Source: Flavobacteriales bacterium
Lineage (GTDB): Bacteria; Bacteroidota; Bacteroidia; CAIKAF01
Assembly (NCBI GenBank): GCA_018401695.1
Contig: JAGYKD010000002.1
Span: 124,001 to 188,000, forward strand
Length of the DNA: 64,000 nt
Direction of reading: 5' to 3'
Shown: piece after piece, positions 50,363 through 59,039 of the stretch
How the letters are laid out: each line of letters opens with the position of its first letter
Numbering within the stretch: position 1 is the first letter of the stretch
Position numbers and translations under genes: made by a program
The notes under the pieces: generated by a model
The model's database searches: none
What the model saw: only the letters and a program-made list of their open reading frames with translations
What the model was told of the DNA's origin: nothing

Positions 50363-51754
50363 TTAAGGCACAAGTCTTCCGGCTACAAAATCGACGTAAA
50401 GCGCAGATTTGAGAAGTTTACGCTTTACATCGGCCTGTTTTACGTTGGCGTCAATCCACTTTAGTTCTCGTTGATTAATGACAAAAATGGTAGTTTCTCC
50501 AAATCCAAATTTAATGCGTTCTGCATTTAATATGGTTTGGTAGTTTACCGTCATTTGATTGAACAAGTCAATCTGTCCTCTCAAGTTTTCGTAAATCTGA
50601 AACCGATTCCTCAATTCGTTTCTGGTTTCTAGGGTAGATTGTTCGAAAGCCCAAGCGGTTTGTTGAAGTTTGGCCTTTACGGCTTTAAGTTTGCCTCGTT
50701 CTTTGCGGAGCATGATGGGCATGTAAAACTGAATGCCAAATTTGTAATTGTCGGTAAAATACACCGGGGAATCGTCGTTGTAGAGAAAGTTGTAAGAGGC
50801 GTTCAGGACGGGCAACAGTTCATTTTGCCTCAATTTTTTTTCAATAGACAATACTTCTACCTCATATCCCAATTGAGCCAGTGCGGGGTTTAGGGTTCGG
50901 ATATTGGTTTGCATAAGGGCTATAGAGTCTGAGGTGAGGCTCAGTTGGGGTATGGCATCTAAAATGGGTTGGGGAACAATACTGTCTTGAATTTCCATAG
51001 GCACGCGTCCATTTTGCCATAAAAAGTTGGATAGGTGCAATCGGGCTTGTTCTATTTCCCAGAGGGCTTCTGCCAGCCGGGCTTGTCGGTCTTGGAGCAA
51101 AAGTAAGGCATCTAGGGTATCAATGGCAGGTCTGTCGCCTTGTTGGTAACTGATTCTGGCTGCATCCATTTGACGTTCGCCGGCTTCCACAGCGGTTTGC
51201 AACACTTCTTTTTTTCGGAAAGTAAATGCCCAATCCCAATAGGCACTACCTGCTTTTAGGAGCAACTCGTTCCATTTTTGTCGTCGTTCTTCTTCGCCAA
51301 CTTTGCGCATCCACTGAGCTTGTCTAAGAGCGGCTCTGCGTTCGTCCATAAGCAAACCACGGGCCAGGGAAACCTCTAACCCGGCAGAGGGCAGTCCCAT
51401 TTCGGGGTTGGTTCTGGAGGGGTCCAAGAAGGTTCCTCTATACAATTCGTAGCCTGCCTGAGCGCTGATGCCGTACCAAGTGGGGATTTTGAGTTTTGTT
51501 TCCCAAAGTTGCCAGTAGTTTTTGTCGTCGAAATCTTTTTGGTCGTAGTTGCTGCTCAATACAGGGTCGAATGCCCCCCGTGCTTGCAAAAGCTCTCCTG
51601 CTCTTAGTTCCGGATATTGATTGGCCAAATGCGCAAAAGGGTGGTGGCTCTTTACCAATTCCATCACTTCTTGGTAGCTCAATTCTTGCTTTTGACCCAA
51701 AAGCAGGGCATGGCAGACCAAGGCCAAGGTTAAAAAATACCAACGCGGGGTCAT
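50363..51754 (-). CDS. TolC-family outer membrane efflux protein
   Basis: 463 residues with a signal peptide (ending LLGQ). Two repeats of long amphipathic helices (ELLQARGAFDPVLSSNYDQK, then LRNRFQIYENLRGQIDLFNQ) are typical of TolC channels. It forms the outer-membrane exit of the exporter encoded upstream; its start overlaps the HlyD gene by four bases. Confidence 0.88.
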   Translation of the reverse strand: MTPRWYFLTLALVCHALLLGQKQELSYQEVMELVKSHHPFAHLANQYPELRAGELLQARGAFDPVLSSNYDQKDFDDKNYWQLWETKLKIPTWYGISAQAGYELYRGTFLDPSRTNPEMGLPSAGLEVSLARGLLMDERRAALRQAQWMRKVGEEERRQKWNELLLKAGSAYWDWAFTFRKKEVLQTAVEAGERQMDAARISYQQGDRPAIDTLDALLLLQDRQARLAEALWEIEQARLHLSNFLWQNGRVPMEIQDSIVPQPILDAIPQLSLTSDSIALMQTNIRTLNPALAQLGYEVEVLSIEKKLRQNELLPVLNASYNFLYNDDSPVYFTDNYKFGIQFYMPIMLRKERGKLKAVKAKLQQTAWAFEQSTLETRNELRNRFQIYENLRGQIDLFNQMTVNYQTILNAERIKFGFGETTIFVINQRELKWIDANVKQADVKRKLLKSALYVDFVAGRLVP

Positions 51755-53130
51755 TTTCCTTCAGATTTTTTGCCCCCGGTTTCCTCCAACATGGGCAAAT
51801 CTTGGCCTGAAGTATAATAATCGGGTGGGAAACCATTGATTTGCCGCCACAATTCATACCAAACAGGAACGTCTTTGAGAAGGGCGAAGCCTTGGGCTCC
51901 TGCACCTACCCGAATGGCATTGGGCCATGCTTGTTCGGTGGGGTCTTCCTGAATCAACACTCGGTATCGGCCGTTGGAAGATATGTCGGAATCTACCGAA
52001 AAAACGCGACCGCCAAAAGTTCCATAAGATGCGCCGGGCCAGCCGGAGAAAACAATGGTTGGCCAACCGTCAAAAATGATACGTACCGGTGCGCCAATTT
52101 TCATAAGGGGCAAATCCAATGGTTTTACGTACATCTCAACGGCCATTCTTGGTCTTAGTGCGGTTATAGAAACCAGGGGCTCTCCTGCTTTTACATTTTC
52201 TCCGATACCGGATTTCAATACTTTAACGATTTGTCCTTCTTTGGGTGCGGTAATGTACCAAAATCGACTTCGAATGCTGTAGTTGGCGTATTGGTTGTTG
52301 AGTTTTGCAATTTCTTCATCGGCCTTAAACAGCTCTGAATTTGCGGTTTGAATTTCGGATTCGATTTTAAATATTTTACTTAGGTATTCGGCTTCGATGC
52401 TGTTTAATTCAATGGTTGCATTTATGAGTTCCCGGTTGGCATTATCCAATTTATTCTCTGCAGAAACCAATTTGGCGGCCGCCTCTTGGGCTTTGTTTCG
52501 CCTAGCCTCTAAGTCACGTAAAGAAAGGATTCCATCTTTTTCGTACATAATTTGGCCTCTCCTGAGCTGTTCGTCTGCAATTTCATAGCCAATTTTTGCC
52601 ATTTCCACTTCGGCGCTATCGATTCTAACTTTTCTTCGGCCAATTTCTACTTTGTTTCTTGCCTTATTTAAGCTGTAGTCTAAGTTGGCGCGCTCGGCTC
52701 GGATTTGACTTTCCAGGTTTTTAATTTTTTCTTGATATGCCATGGCCCCTCCTTCTTTGGCTACCAATTGTTCACGCGTTCTAAGCAATAGTTGAGGGTC
52801 AAAATATTGGTCTTTGATTTCACTAATAAACACAATAGTGTCGCCTTCTTGTACGGTATCGCCCTCCTGAATGTACCATTTCTCCACACGGCCGTCGATG
52901 CGCGATTGCAGGGTTTGCGGTCGATCGGAGGGGGTAAGCGTGGTTACTTTTCCTTTGGCTCGGATGTTTTGTGTCCAAGGCAAAAACATAAGAATCACCA
53001 AAATACCCAAAATTCCCAACAGCCAATAGGAAAGCAAACGGGCTGTTCTGGGATTGGTCACTTTCCGAAATGCCCCAAAGTCCTCCTGCTTAATATCTAC
53101 CGGCGTTTTATGTTGTGAAATATCCAGCAT
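51751..53130 (-). CDS. HlyD-family membrane fusion protein
   Basis: 459 residues. One N-terminal membrane helix (about 35-55, YWLLGILGILVILMFLP) is followed by a biotinyl-lipoyl-like half (IDGRVEKWYIQEGDTVQEGD), a long coiled-coil hairpin (about 105-290), the second half (APKEGQIVKVLKSGIGENVK) and a beta-barrel domain (VRIIFDGWPTIVFSG). It links the ABC pump to TolC across the periplasm. Five bases after the ABC gene. Confidence 0.9.
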   Translation of the reverse strand: MLDISQHKTPVDIKQEDFGAFRKVTNPRTARLLSYWLLGILGILVILMFLPWTQNIRAKGKVTTLTPSDRPQTLQSRIDGRVEKWYIQEGDTVQEGDTIVFISEIKDQYFDPQLLLRTREQLVAKEGGAMAYQEKIKNLESQIRAERANLDYSLNKARNKVEIGRRKVRIDSAEVEMAKIGYEIADEQLRRGQIMYEKDGILSLRDLEARRNKAQEAAAKLVSAENKLDNANRELINATIELNSIEAEYLSKIFKIESEIQTANSELFKADEEIAKLNNQYANYSIRSRFWYITAPKEGQIVKVLKSGIGENVKAGEPLVSITALRPRMAVEMYVKPLDLPLMKIGAPVRIIFDGWPTIVFSGWPGASYGTFGGRVFSVDSDISSNGRYRVLIQEDPTEQAWPNAIRVGAGAQGFALLKDVPVWYELWRQINGFPPDYYTSGQDLPMLEETGGKKSEGK

Positions 53131-53135
53131 ATCAA

Positions 53136-55313
53136 TTAATGTAGAAATGGATGAAGTAGCCCCAAGGATTTTAAATTTGCCGGACTGTCGTCTGCAAAAA
53201 CCCTACCGTCTTTGAGTATAATGATTCGGTCGCATTGTTCGGCAAAGGCTAAATTACGTGACACCGCCAATAGGGTAGTTCCCGGCATTTTTTTGACCAG
53301 TAGCAGGGTCAATTGCTCTTGTTCTTCGGCATCTAAGCTGCCCAAAAACTCATCCAACAGCAGCAATTTGGGATTGTCTACCAAACAGCGTGCCAGGTTG
53401 ATTTTCTGAATCATGGTGGAGGATAAGCCTTTCTTTTCCGGTATCAATAGCGTGTCAAAGCCGTTTTTTAGGTTCTGAATAATGGGGGTTAAGCCCACCA
53501 GGTCTGCGGCTTTGGCAACTTCGGTAAAGCCCACGTAGGGCCTTCCCAGGCTAATATTTTCTAATACTGTACCGTAGAAAACATCGTTTTCCAGAAAATT
53601 CTCCCCAATTAGGGTATGCACATCTAGGGCGTCTAAGTTTTCCAACGGAATACCTTCCATAATTACTTTCCCCGATACCGGTTTGTGTAAGCCGGTAACT
53701 ATGGACAGAATGGTAGATTTCCCACTGCCTTCCAAACCGGTAATGCACACTTTTTCGCCTCGATTCAATTTGAAACTTAGCCCGTTCAATACCGGGGTTC
53801 CGCACAAACTACTATTGAATTTGATGTCTCGCACTTCTACCGCCATGCCTTCTTTGCCGATCAATCCGGTAAGCCTTCGACCCGATTGAATCTCCAAGGG
53901 AAAGTCGGTAAAAAGTCCTAGTTTTTCTGTACCTGTAAGCACTTCATATATGCTTTCCAGCCCTTGAATGATTTTCTCTACCGAGTTAATAATCAAAATG
54001 ATTACAATTTCTCCCGCCACAAATTGCCCTATATTTATTTGCTGATCTACCACCAAGGAACCTCCAAGTATCAACAGCCCGGCGGTAATCAACATTTTAA
54101 ACATCACTACATACCAGTTTTGACTAATGATTACCCGGAATTTTTTGCGCCGGAAATGAATGTAGTCGCCCACCAACTTATCGGTTTTTTCGAGCGGAAG
54201 ACTGCTGTTTCCTGTTAGCTTAAACAGGTTCATATTTCGACCGATTTCTTCCAACCAGTGCGCAGTTTTGTATTTGTAGGTCGATTCCTTTAAGCTGGCT
54301 TCCATGGCTTTAGGACTGGTGACCCTAAAAATGATATACAAAATCAGCGAAAGAAAAATCCCGAAGAACACAAAGGTCCAGTGGTAGAAGGCAAGCAATA
54401 GCATTCCAAAAACAATTTGCAAACCCGCACCCGTAAGTTCTATCAATAGTTTTGGAAGTCCCTTTTGTACGGTTAGAATATCAAAAAACCGATTCACCAT
54501 TTCGGGAGGATATTGGTCCTCTAGCTTATCCAAACGCATTCTTGGAATGCGCCAGGCAAATTCAAAACTGGCTCGGGCAAACAAACGTTGTTGCATGGCT
54601 TCTACAATCCACAACTGCATAATTTGCAAGCCACCGGTTATTAGTACGCCCAACAGCACCAAGCTAATCATTAATACTAGAGAGGTGGATATTTGCGCAC
54701 CCATCAATAGCGATATAATGGCCTGTATGCCCAAAGGTAAGCTCAAGGTCGCCAATCCGTGCAGCAATGCATACACGTATAAGAGCATCACTTCTTTGCG
54801 CTCTTGGTGCATCATTCTAAAAAAGCGCCGTATGGGCTTAGAGGTTAAGTCCTTTTTGGTGTCGCCCAAATCGGCAAAGAGAGGCTCCATGGGCGCATAC
54901 AACAAAATAGGAAAGCGACCATTTTCTTGAAAAAAATCTTCTACCGGAAGCTCATTGCACGTATGTCCATGACTTTTTAACTCCTCTCCGCGCTCAAAGT
55001 TTGCAATTACATACCCCTTTTTATTGCGCTCTACCCATATAAATCCCTCTCGATTTATTGAATAAAAAACCACCGGGTAGTCGGGAAGATCGCACAGGGA
55101 ACGCAGCTGCTCGGTAGACGAAATCGACTCTTTTAGGGCAAGCCTTGAAAGGGCCGCAGCATTCCTTAGGACATCCAAGGTGTCTTCCAAAGCAACCCTT
55201 TCCTCGTCGGAATGGTCGTTCCAAAAATCAACCAACTCAGGTTGAACCTCCTTGTCTTTGCCAAAAAATGCCGCTGCACGTTCTGACAACAGGCGTAACT
55301 GGATGCTTTTCAT
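53136..55313 (-). CDS. ABC exporter with degenerate ATPase motifs
   Basis: 725 residues. Residues 1-145 contain a possible C39-like domain without an obvious catalytic Cys (YPVVFYSINREGFIWVERN). Six membrane helices span about 180-460. In the ATPase part, Walker A (GLEGSGKSTI, about 535) and Walker B (LLLLDEFLGSLD) look intact, but the Q-loop reads GENFL instead of Q, the LSGGQ signature reads LSSTM, and the H-loop reads AVSRN instead of a His. Hydrolysis may be altered. First gene of an operon with HlyD and TolC. Confidence 0.82.
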   Translation of the reverse strand: MKSIQLRLLSERAAAFFGKDKEVQPELVDFWNDHSDEERVALEDTLDVLRNAAALSRLALKESISSTEQLRSLCDLPDYPVVFYSINREGFIWVERNKKGYVIANFERGEELKSHGHTCNELPVEDFFQENGRFPILLYAPMEPLFADLGDTKKDLTSKPIRRFFRMMHQERKEVMLLYVYALLHGLATLSLPLGIQAIISLLMGAQISTSLVLMISLVLLGVLITGGLQIMQLWIVEAMQQRLFARASFEFAWRIPRMRLDKLEDQYPPEMVNRFFDILTVQKGLPKLLIELTGAGLQIVFGMLLLAFYHWTFVFFGIFLSLILYIIFRVTSPKAMEASLKESTYKYKTAHWLEEIGRNMNLFKLTGNSSLPLEKTDKLVGDYIHFRRKKFRVIISQNWYVVMFKMLITAGLLILGGSLVVDQQINIGQFVAGEIVIILIINSVEKIIQGLESIYEVLTGTEKLGLFTDFPLEIQSGRRLTGLIGKEGMAVEVRDIKFNSSLCGTPVLNGLSFKLNRGEKVCITGLEGSGKSTILSIVTGLHKPVSGKVIMEGIPLENLDALDVHTLIGENFLENDVFYGTVLENISLGRPYVGFTEVAKAADLVGLTPIIQNLKNGFDTLLIPEKKGLSSTMIQKINLARCLVDNPKLLLLDEFLGSLDAEEQEQLTLLLVKKMPGTTLLAVSRNLAFAEQCDRIIILKDGRVFADDSPANLKSLGLLHPFLH

Positions 55314-55378
55314 GATGTCTGAGCTCTGGGTTCAAACCCCCGTTACACGCAATTGTTCACGGAGCTACAAACCCAGGA

Positions 55379-55409
55379 CAAAAGTACGGAGAACCGAAAC
55401 CACCACAAA
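55379..55409 (-). promoter_or_regulatory. Promoter of the ABC/HlyD/TolC operon
   Basis: On the minus strand, TTTG (55409-55406), 19 bases, TACTTTTG (55386-55379), an exact match to the Bacteroidota promoter. It predicts a leader of about 58 bases, within which TGGGTT and AACCCA can pair. Confidence 0.82.
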
Positions 55410-55496
55410 ATCTACCGGTTTAACTAAGTCTTGGCCTTTCGAATGCCTTATTCAGCCTTTTTACCCTCACCAAAATAAGCCTTTGGGGAAGGGCTT

Positions 55497-55661
55497 GGGC
55501 CCTAGCTTTTAAAAAAACACCCTTCCAAATCCGGCCCCGTTTCCGGACTCCCTTGCCTTCCCAAGCCCCGGCAGCCTCCGGTGGTTCCGCTAAGCTTCAC
55601 CTCCTCGGCCTCCCGGGGCTAAGGGGCGGCTGCGGGCGGTCCTCCTACCGGCCGGGGGGCC
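55497..55661 (-). repeat. Structured hairpin element, subfamily 2 (copy E)
   Basis: Read on the minus strand: GGCCCCCCGGCCGG start, TTAGCCCCGG pairing with CCGGGGCTTGG, loop GAGGAGGTGAAGC ... GGAACCACCGGA, then CCGGATTTGGAAGGGTGTTT and a GGGCC(C) end that pairs with the start. Features match C, D1, D2 and F. Here the 3' end faces a gene start (ABC operon) and the 5' end faces the CAP gene end, unlike most other copies. The gap 55314-55496 holds the operon promoter and nothing else visible. Confidence 0.6.
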
Positions 55662-55677
55662 ATGCTTTGGAGTATTT

Positions 55678-56274
55678 CTACTCTTTGGGCCAATCCATTC
55701 TTTTGCTTCCCCTGGAATACAAGTCAGTTCCCCACACTTTCCCCTCCTGAACCGCAAATGCAACCCCATGCTTACCATGCTGTTTCCCGGTCATGTTTTC
55801 ATGGTGCGGTTTGGATTTTTTCCATTGGTTAAACGAAAATTCGGCAATATGCCGGGCTATTTTGTCCATATCCCCCACAACTCCGGCAGAAAAATTCATT
55901 AATACATTTTCTCCCGACCAGGCATCGGGTGCCATACCTCCTGCTGCCCAAGCGTATCGATCTCCCGGCATTTCGCCGGTAAAAAATGCGTTTTTGTCCT
56001 CTTGATTGTGCCCTAAACGCCCCAAATTGCGCATGTAAACGGAATGGTTGTAAGCGGCCAGCCAGACCAGAGGATCAAAAGCCAGGGTATCTAATTTCTT
56101 TTGGGAGCGGTAGTCATTCAATAGTTCGTGGAAATGTAAGGCTGCACGGTACTCCAGTTGCATTAGGCTGTCTTTTTCCATGCGGTTTAGCCAAACATTC
56201 ACTTCCGACCAACGGTAAACCTGGGCTTGCAGGCAAACAGGAAAAATACAAAGCAACAACATCCACCGAACCAT
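55678..56274 (-). CDS. Exported CAP (SCP/PR1)-domain protein
   Basis: 198 residues with a signal peptide (ending LQAQ). The CAP domain covers about 45-190: HELLNDYRSQKKLDTLAFDP (LNxxR-type start), AAYNHSVYMRNLGRLGHNQE (NHSxYM, LGH motif) and HHENMTGKQHGKHGVAFAVQ (HxxN and the G-x-A-F core). The two His and Glu of the CAP cavity look present. The role of bacterial CAP proteins is unclear. A hairpin element starts just after its stop. Confidence 0.87.
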   Translation of the reverse strand: MVRWMLLLCIFPVCLQAQVYRWSEVNVWLNRMEKDSLMQLEYRAALHFHELLNDYRSQKKLDTLAFDPLVWLAAYNHSVYMRNLGRLGHNQEDKNAFFTGEMPGDRYAWAAGGMAPDAWSGENVLMNFSAGVVGDMDKIARHIAEFSFNQWKKSKPHHENMTGKQHGKHGVAFAVQEGKVWGTDLYSRGSKRMDWPKE

Positions 56275-56317
56275 AGATTTTTTTAGTTAAAACGCAAAAA
56301 GCGCCGGAATTGGTATG

Positions 56318-56590
56318 CTATGACTTTAGTTTTTGCCTTACCATAAAAGGTCCCCAAGGCAGCAAACTCATGGCCATTACTTTTATTGTTTTCCAAAGAG
56401 TCCATTGGAGCTGAAGGCCTAAATAAAATGCAGCCAAAATATAGACTACAAACAAGAATCCATGCGCTGCTCCTACATAGCGCACCGCCTCCGGAACACC
56501 AGCCAAATACTTTAGCGGCATGGCAATCAACAACAAAATTACATAGGATATGCCTTCCATTAAGGCAATCCACATAAAGGCTTTTTTCAT
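56318..56590 (-). CDS. DUF3817 small membrane protein
   Basis: 90 residues with three hydrophobic segments (about 5-28, 38-58 and 60-80). It matches DUF3817: MEGISYVILLLIAMPLKY, AVRYVGAAHGFLFVVYI and LPWGPFMVRQKL. Function unknown. It lies two bases after the exported protein gene at 56593. Confidence 0.85.
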   Translation of the reverse strand: MKKAFMWIALMEGISYVILLLIAMPLKYLAGVPEAVRYVGAAHGFLFVVYILAAFYLGLQLQWTLWKTIKVMAMSLLPWGPFMVRQKLKS

Positions 56591-56592
56591 GT

Positions 56593-57120
56593 TTATTCCT
56601 CCATAACCAAACGCACTTCTTGTCCTTGCAAATACAGGGTGAATTCTACAGGATCAAAATATTCCGGATCAAAATCCCACTGCCGGGGAATTCTGCCGGT
56701 TCTGGAAAAAATATCTCGGTCGGCATCAATCAAATAAACCACATAGTAGGGTTCGTCCTTTAAATACCTAAGCACAAAGGCACTGATTTCCTGAGTGAAT
56801 GGATTATTGGGTACAATGGTAAGCGAATCGGTGCTTGCCATTGGAAAGCGAAATACATAACGGTCCAGGCGGTCGTAAATGATGTTGAGGGCCCATTCTT
56901 TTCTTTTGGCAATAGGCCCTACTTCGATATGGTAATTGGCCCGTGGTGAAGACCCGTTTAAGCTGTCTGTAATGGCAATTCCTGCACAGGTTTCGGCGTA
57001 AAAATTCCAAATATAATCTTCGTCTTTGGGACCGGTTGGTCTTTTTTCGGTTTGTGCAACCCCTGCATTTGAAATCATACTAAAAACCAAGCCGAGCGCA
57101 TATAAAGATAGCTTTTTCAT
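56593..57120 (-). CDS. Exported protein of unknown function
   Basis: 175 residues from the ATG at 57120; further in-frame sequence upstream overlaps pyrF and is not used. Signal peptide ends GVAQ. A beta-rich single domain with no known motif (YHIEVGPIAKRKEWALNIIY, YYVVYLIDADRD) follows. It may fold like small periplasmic beta-barrels, but that is a guess. Probably co-transcribed with the DUF3817 gene. Confidence 0.6.
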   Translation of the reverse strand: MKKLSLYALGLVFSMISNAGVAQTEKRPTGPKDEDYIWNFYAETCAGIAITDSLNGSSPRANYHIEVGPIAKRKEWALNIIYDRLDRYVFRFPMASTDSLTIVPNNPFTQEISAFVLRYLKDEPYYVVYLIDADRDIFSRTGRIPRQWDFDPEYFDPVEFTLYLQGQEVRLVMEE

Positions 57121-57148
57121 AGTGTTTTCCTTTGGTTTGGTGATGAAA

Positions 57149-57967
57149 TTACATAAATCGAGCCATTTCTTGTTGCAGTCTCTGGGCTGCTTCACCGGCC
57201 TTTTGGTCAAAATCTTTCTCCATACCGGCATGCATAATGCTTCGGCTGGCATTTATAAGGACTCTGGGAGTCCTTCCCGGATGTTCTGCCCGCATCACAT
57301 CTTCTACTTTACCACCCTGCGCTCCAATGCCGGGCACCAGCAATACATGGTCAGGAACTATGCGTCTAATCTCTAAAAATGCTGACGGTCGGGTGGCCCC
57401 TACCACCATCATGAGTTTTTGTGGGCCGGCTTTTTGGGCCAATTGACGCAAAACCTCCAGATATACAGGGGTTCCGTCGTTTAGTAATTTTCCTTGAATA
57501 TCTTCCGCTCCGGGGTTGCTGGTGAACCCTAGGGCAATGGTAAAGGTATTTTCCATTGCCAGGTATGGGTTTAGGGTTTCCATACCCATGTAGGGCGATA
57601 CAGTAAGGGCGTCAAAGGGCCAATGCTGCAACCAGGCTTTGGCATAGGCTTCGGCTGTATTGCCAATGTCCCCGCGCTTGGCGTCGGCAATCACCAAAAT
57701 AGATGCGTTTTGGCTTTTTATGAAATTCAGGGTTTTTTCCAAGCTTAGCAACCCTTGAATGCCCTGTGCCTCATAAAAAGCGGTGTTCAATTTAAAGGCC
57801 ACCGCATAGGGTAGGGTAGCCTCAACAATGCGCCTATTGAATTCAAATACCGCATCGTCGGCGTAGCTTAGGCTTTCCGGGAGTTTATTGGGGTCGGTGT
57901 CGAGACCAACACACAAACAACTCTGCTTGGTCGACATTTGGTCCAAAAGCAGCTCCAGCTTATCCAT
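57149..57967 (-). CDS. pyrF: Orotidine 5'-phosphate decarboxylase
   Basis: PyrF makes UMP, the last step of pyrimidine synthesis. The 272-residue protein is the longer type-2 form with CLCVGLDTDPNKLP at the start and the catalytic DAKRGDIGNTAEAYA (Asp-Lys pair, about 94-97) and LVPGIGAQGG. It overlaps prfA by eight bases. Confidence 0.94.
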   Translation of the reverse strand: MDKLELLLDQMSTKQSCLCVGLDTDPNKLPESLSYADDAVFEFNRRIVEATLPYAVAFKLNTAFYEAQGIQGLLSLEKTLNFIKSQNASILVIADAKRGDIGNTAEAYAKAWLQHWPFDALTVSPYMGMETLNPYLAMENTFTIALGFTSNPGAEDIQGKLLNDGTPVYLEVLRQLAQKAGPQKLMMVVGATRPSAFLEIRRIVPDHVLLVPGIGAQGGKVEDVMRAEHPGRTPRVLINASRSIMHAGMEKDFDQKAGEAAQRLQQEMARFM

Positions 57968-59039
57968 GCAGTTCTTCCTGAAGTTTTTCGGCTTGCTCTG
58001 TGGTTTGCAAGGCCTTTATAATGGGCATCAAATGGCCGTTCATGATTTCCGGTAAGTTATAGACCGACAAATGGATGCGGTGGTCGGTGAGTCGGCTTTG
58101 CGGAAAGTTGTACGTGCGGATTTTAGCACTTCGGTCTCCGGTGCTAACCATTGATTTCCTTTTTCCTGAAAGTTCGGCCTGCTTTTCGCGCAAGGCTTTT
58201 TCGAACAGACGGGAGCGCAATACCTGCATGGCCTTGTCAAAATTGCGCAATTGCGAGCGTTCGTCCTGACAAGAAACCACCAATCCGGTAGGTAAGTGGG
58301 TCAAACGAACGGCAGAATAGGTAGTATTTACAGACTGCCCACCGGCACCGGAGGAGCAAAAGGTATCTTTTCGGATATCCTTGGCATCGATATGCACATC
58401 TACCTCATCGGCTTCGGGCAAAACCACCACCGTAGCTGCTGAGGTGTGGATGCGTCCTTGGGTTTCGGTAGCCGGTACCCGTTGCACGCGATGAACCCCG
58501 CTTTCGAACTTTAGGGTACCATAGGCCATATTGCCTTCAATGTTTACAATAACCTCTTTGTAGCCACCGGAAGTTCCGGGGGTGGCGTCTACGTGCACTA
58601 CTTTAAACCCTTCGTTTTCGCAAAAGCGTTCGTACATGCGCAGCAAATCGCCGGCAAAAATGGCCGCTTCGTCCCCACCGGTTCCCCCTCGAATTTCCAA
58701 CACGGCATTGCGGTGATCTTCGGGGTCTTTTGGAACCAACAGCAAGCGGAGTTTTTCTTCTTGGGTTTCTATGGTTTGTTCTAATTGCTCAATTTCTTCT
58801 TTGGCCAGGGTACGTAAATCCTCGTCCTTTTCTTCGCGCAACAGCGCCTTAGCCGATTCCATGTGTTGTTTGGCTTCTTTCCAAAGGGCGCCTTCTTTGC
58901 AGATGGCTTCGGTTTCGCCATAGGCTCTTTGGAGGGCCACAAAGGCTTTAACGTCTGCCGCTATTTGAGGGTCAGACAATTGAGTTTCAAGCTCTTCTTT
59001 TTTTTCTTGAAAATGGGCTATGCGTGCTTCTAAATTCAT
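57960..59039 (-). CDS. prfA: Peptide chain release factor 1
   Basis: RF1 reads UAA and UAG stops. The 359-residue protein has the GGQ motif in SSGAGGQSVNTTYSAV (about 231), a PCRF domain before it and the codon-recognition part near IHVDATPGTSGG... and RIHTSAATVV. PxT-type recognition residues were not located by eye; assignment to RF1 rather than RF2 rests on length, overall sequence and lack of an internal frameshift. It overlaps pyrF and the purM-like gene. Confidence 0.92.
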   Translation of the reverse strand: MNLEARIAHFQEKKEELETQLSDPQIAADVKAFVALQRAYGETEAICKEGALWKEAKQHMESAKALLREEKDEDLRTLAKEEIEQLEQTIETQEEKLRLLLVPKDPEDHRNAVLEIRGGTGGDEAAIFAGDLLRMYERFCENEGFKVVHVDATPGTSGGYKEVIVNIEGNMAYGTLKFESGVHRVQRVPATETQGRIHTSAATVVVLPEADEVDVHIDAKDIRKDTFCSSGAGGQSVNTTYSAVRLTHLPTGLVVSCQDERSQLRNFDKAMQVLRSRLFEKALREKQAELSGKRKSMVSTGDRSAKIRTYNFPQSRLTDHRIHLSVYNLPEIMNGHLMPIIKALQTTEQAEKLQEELHG

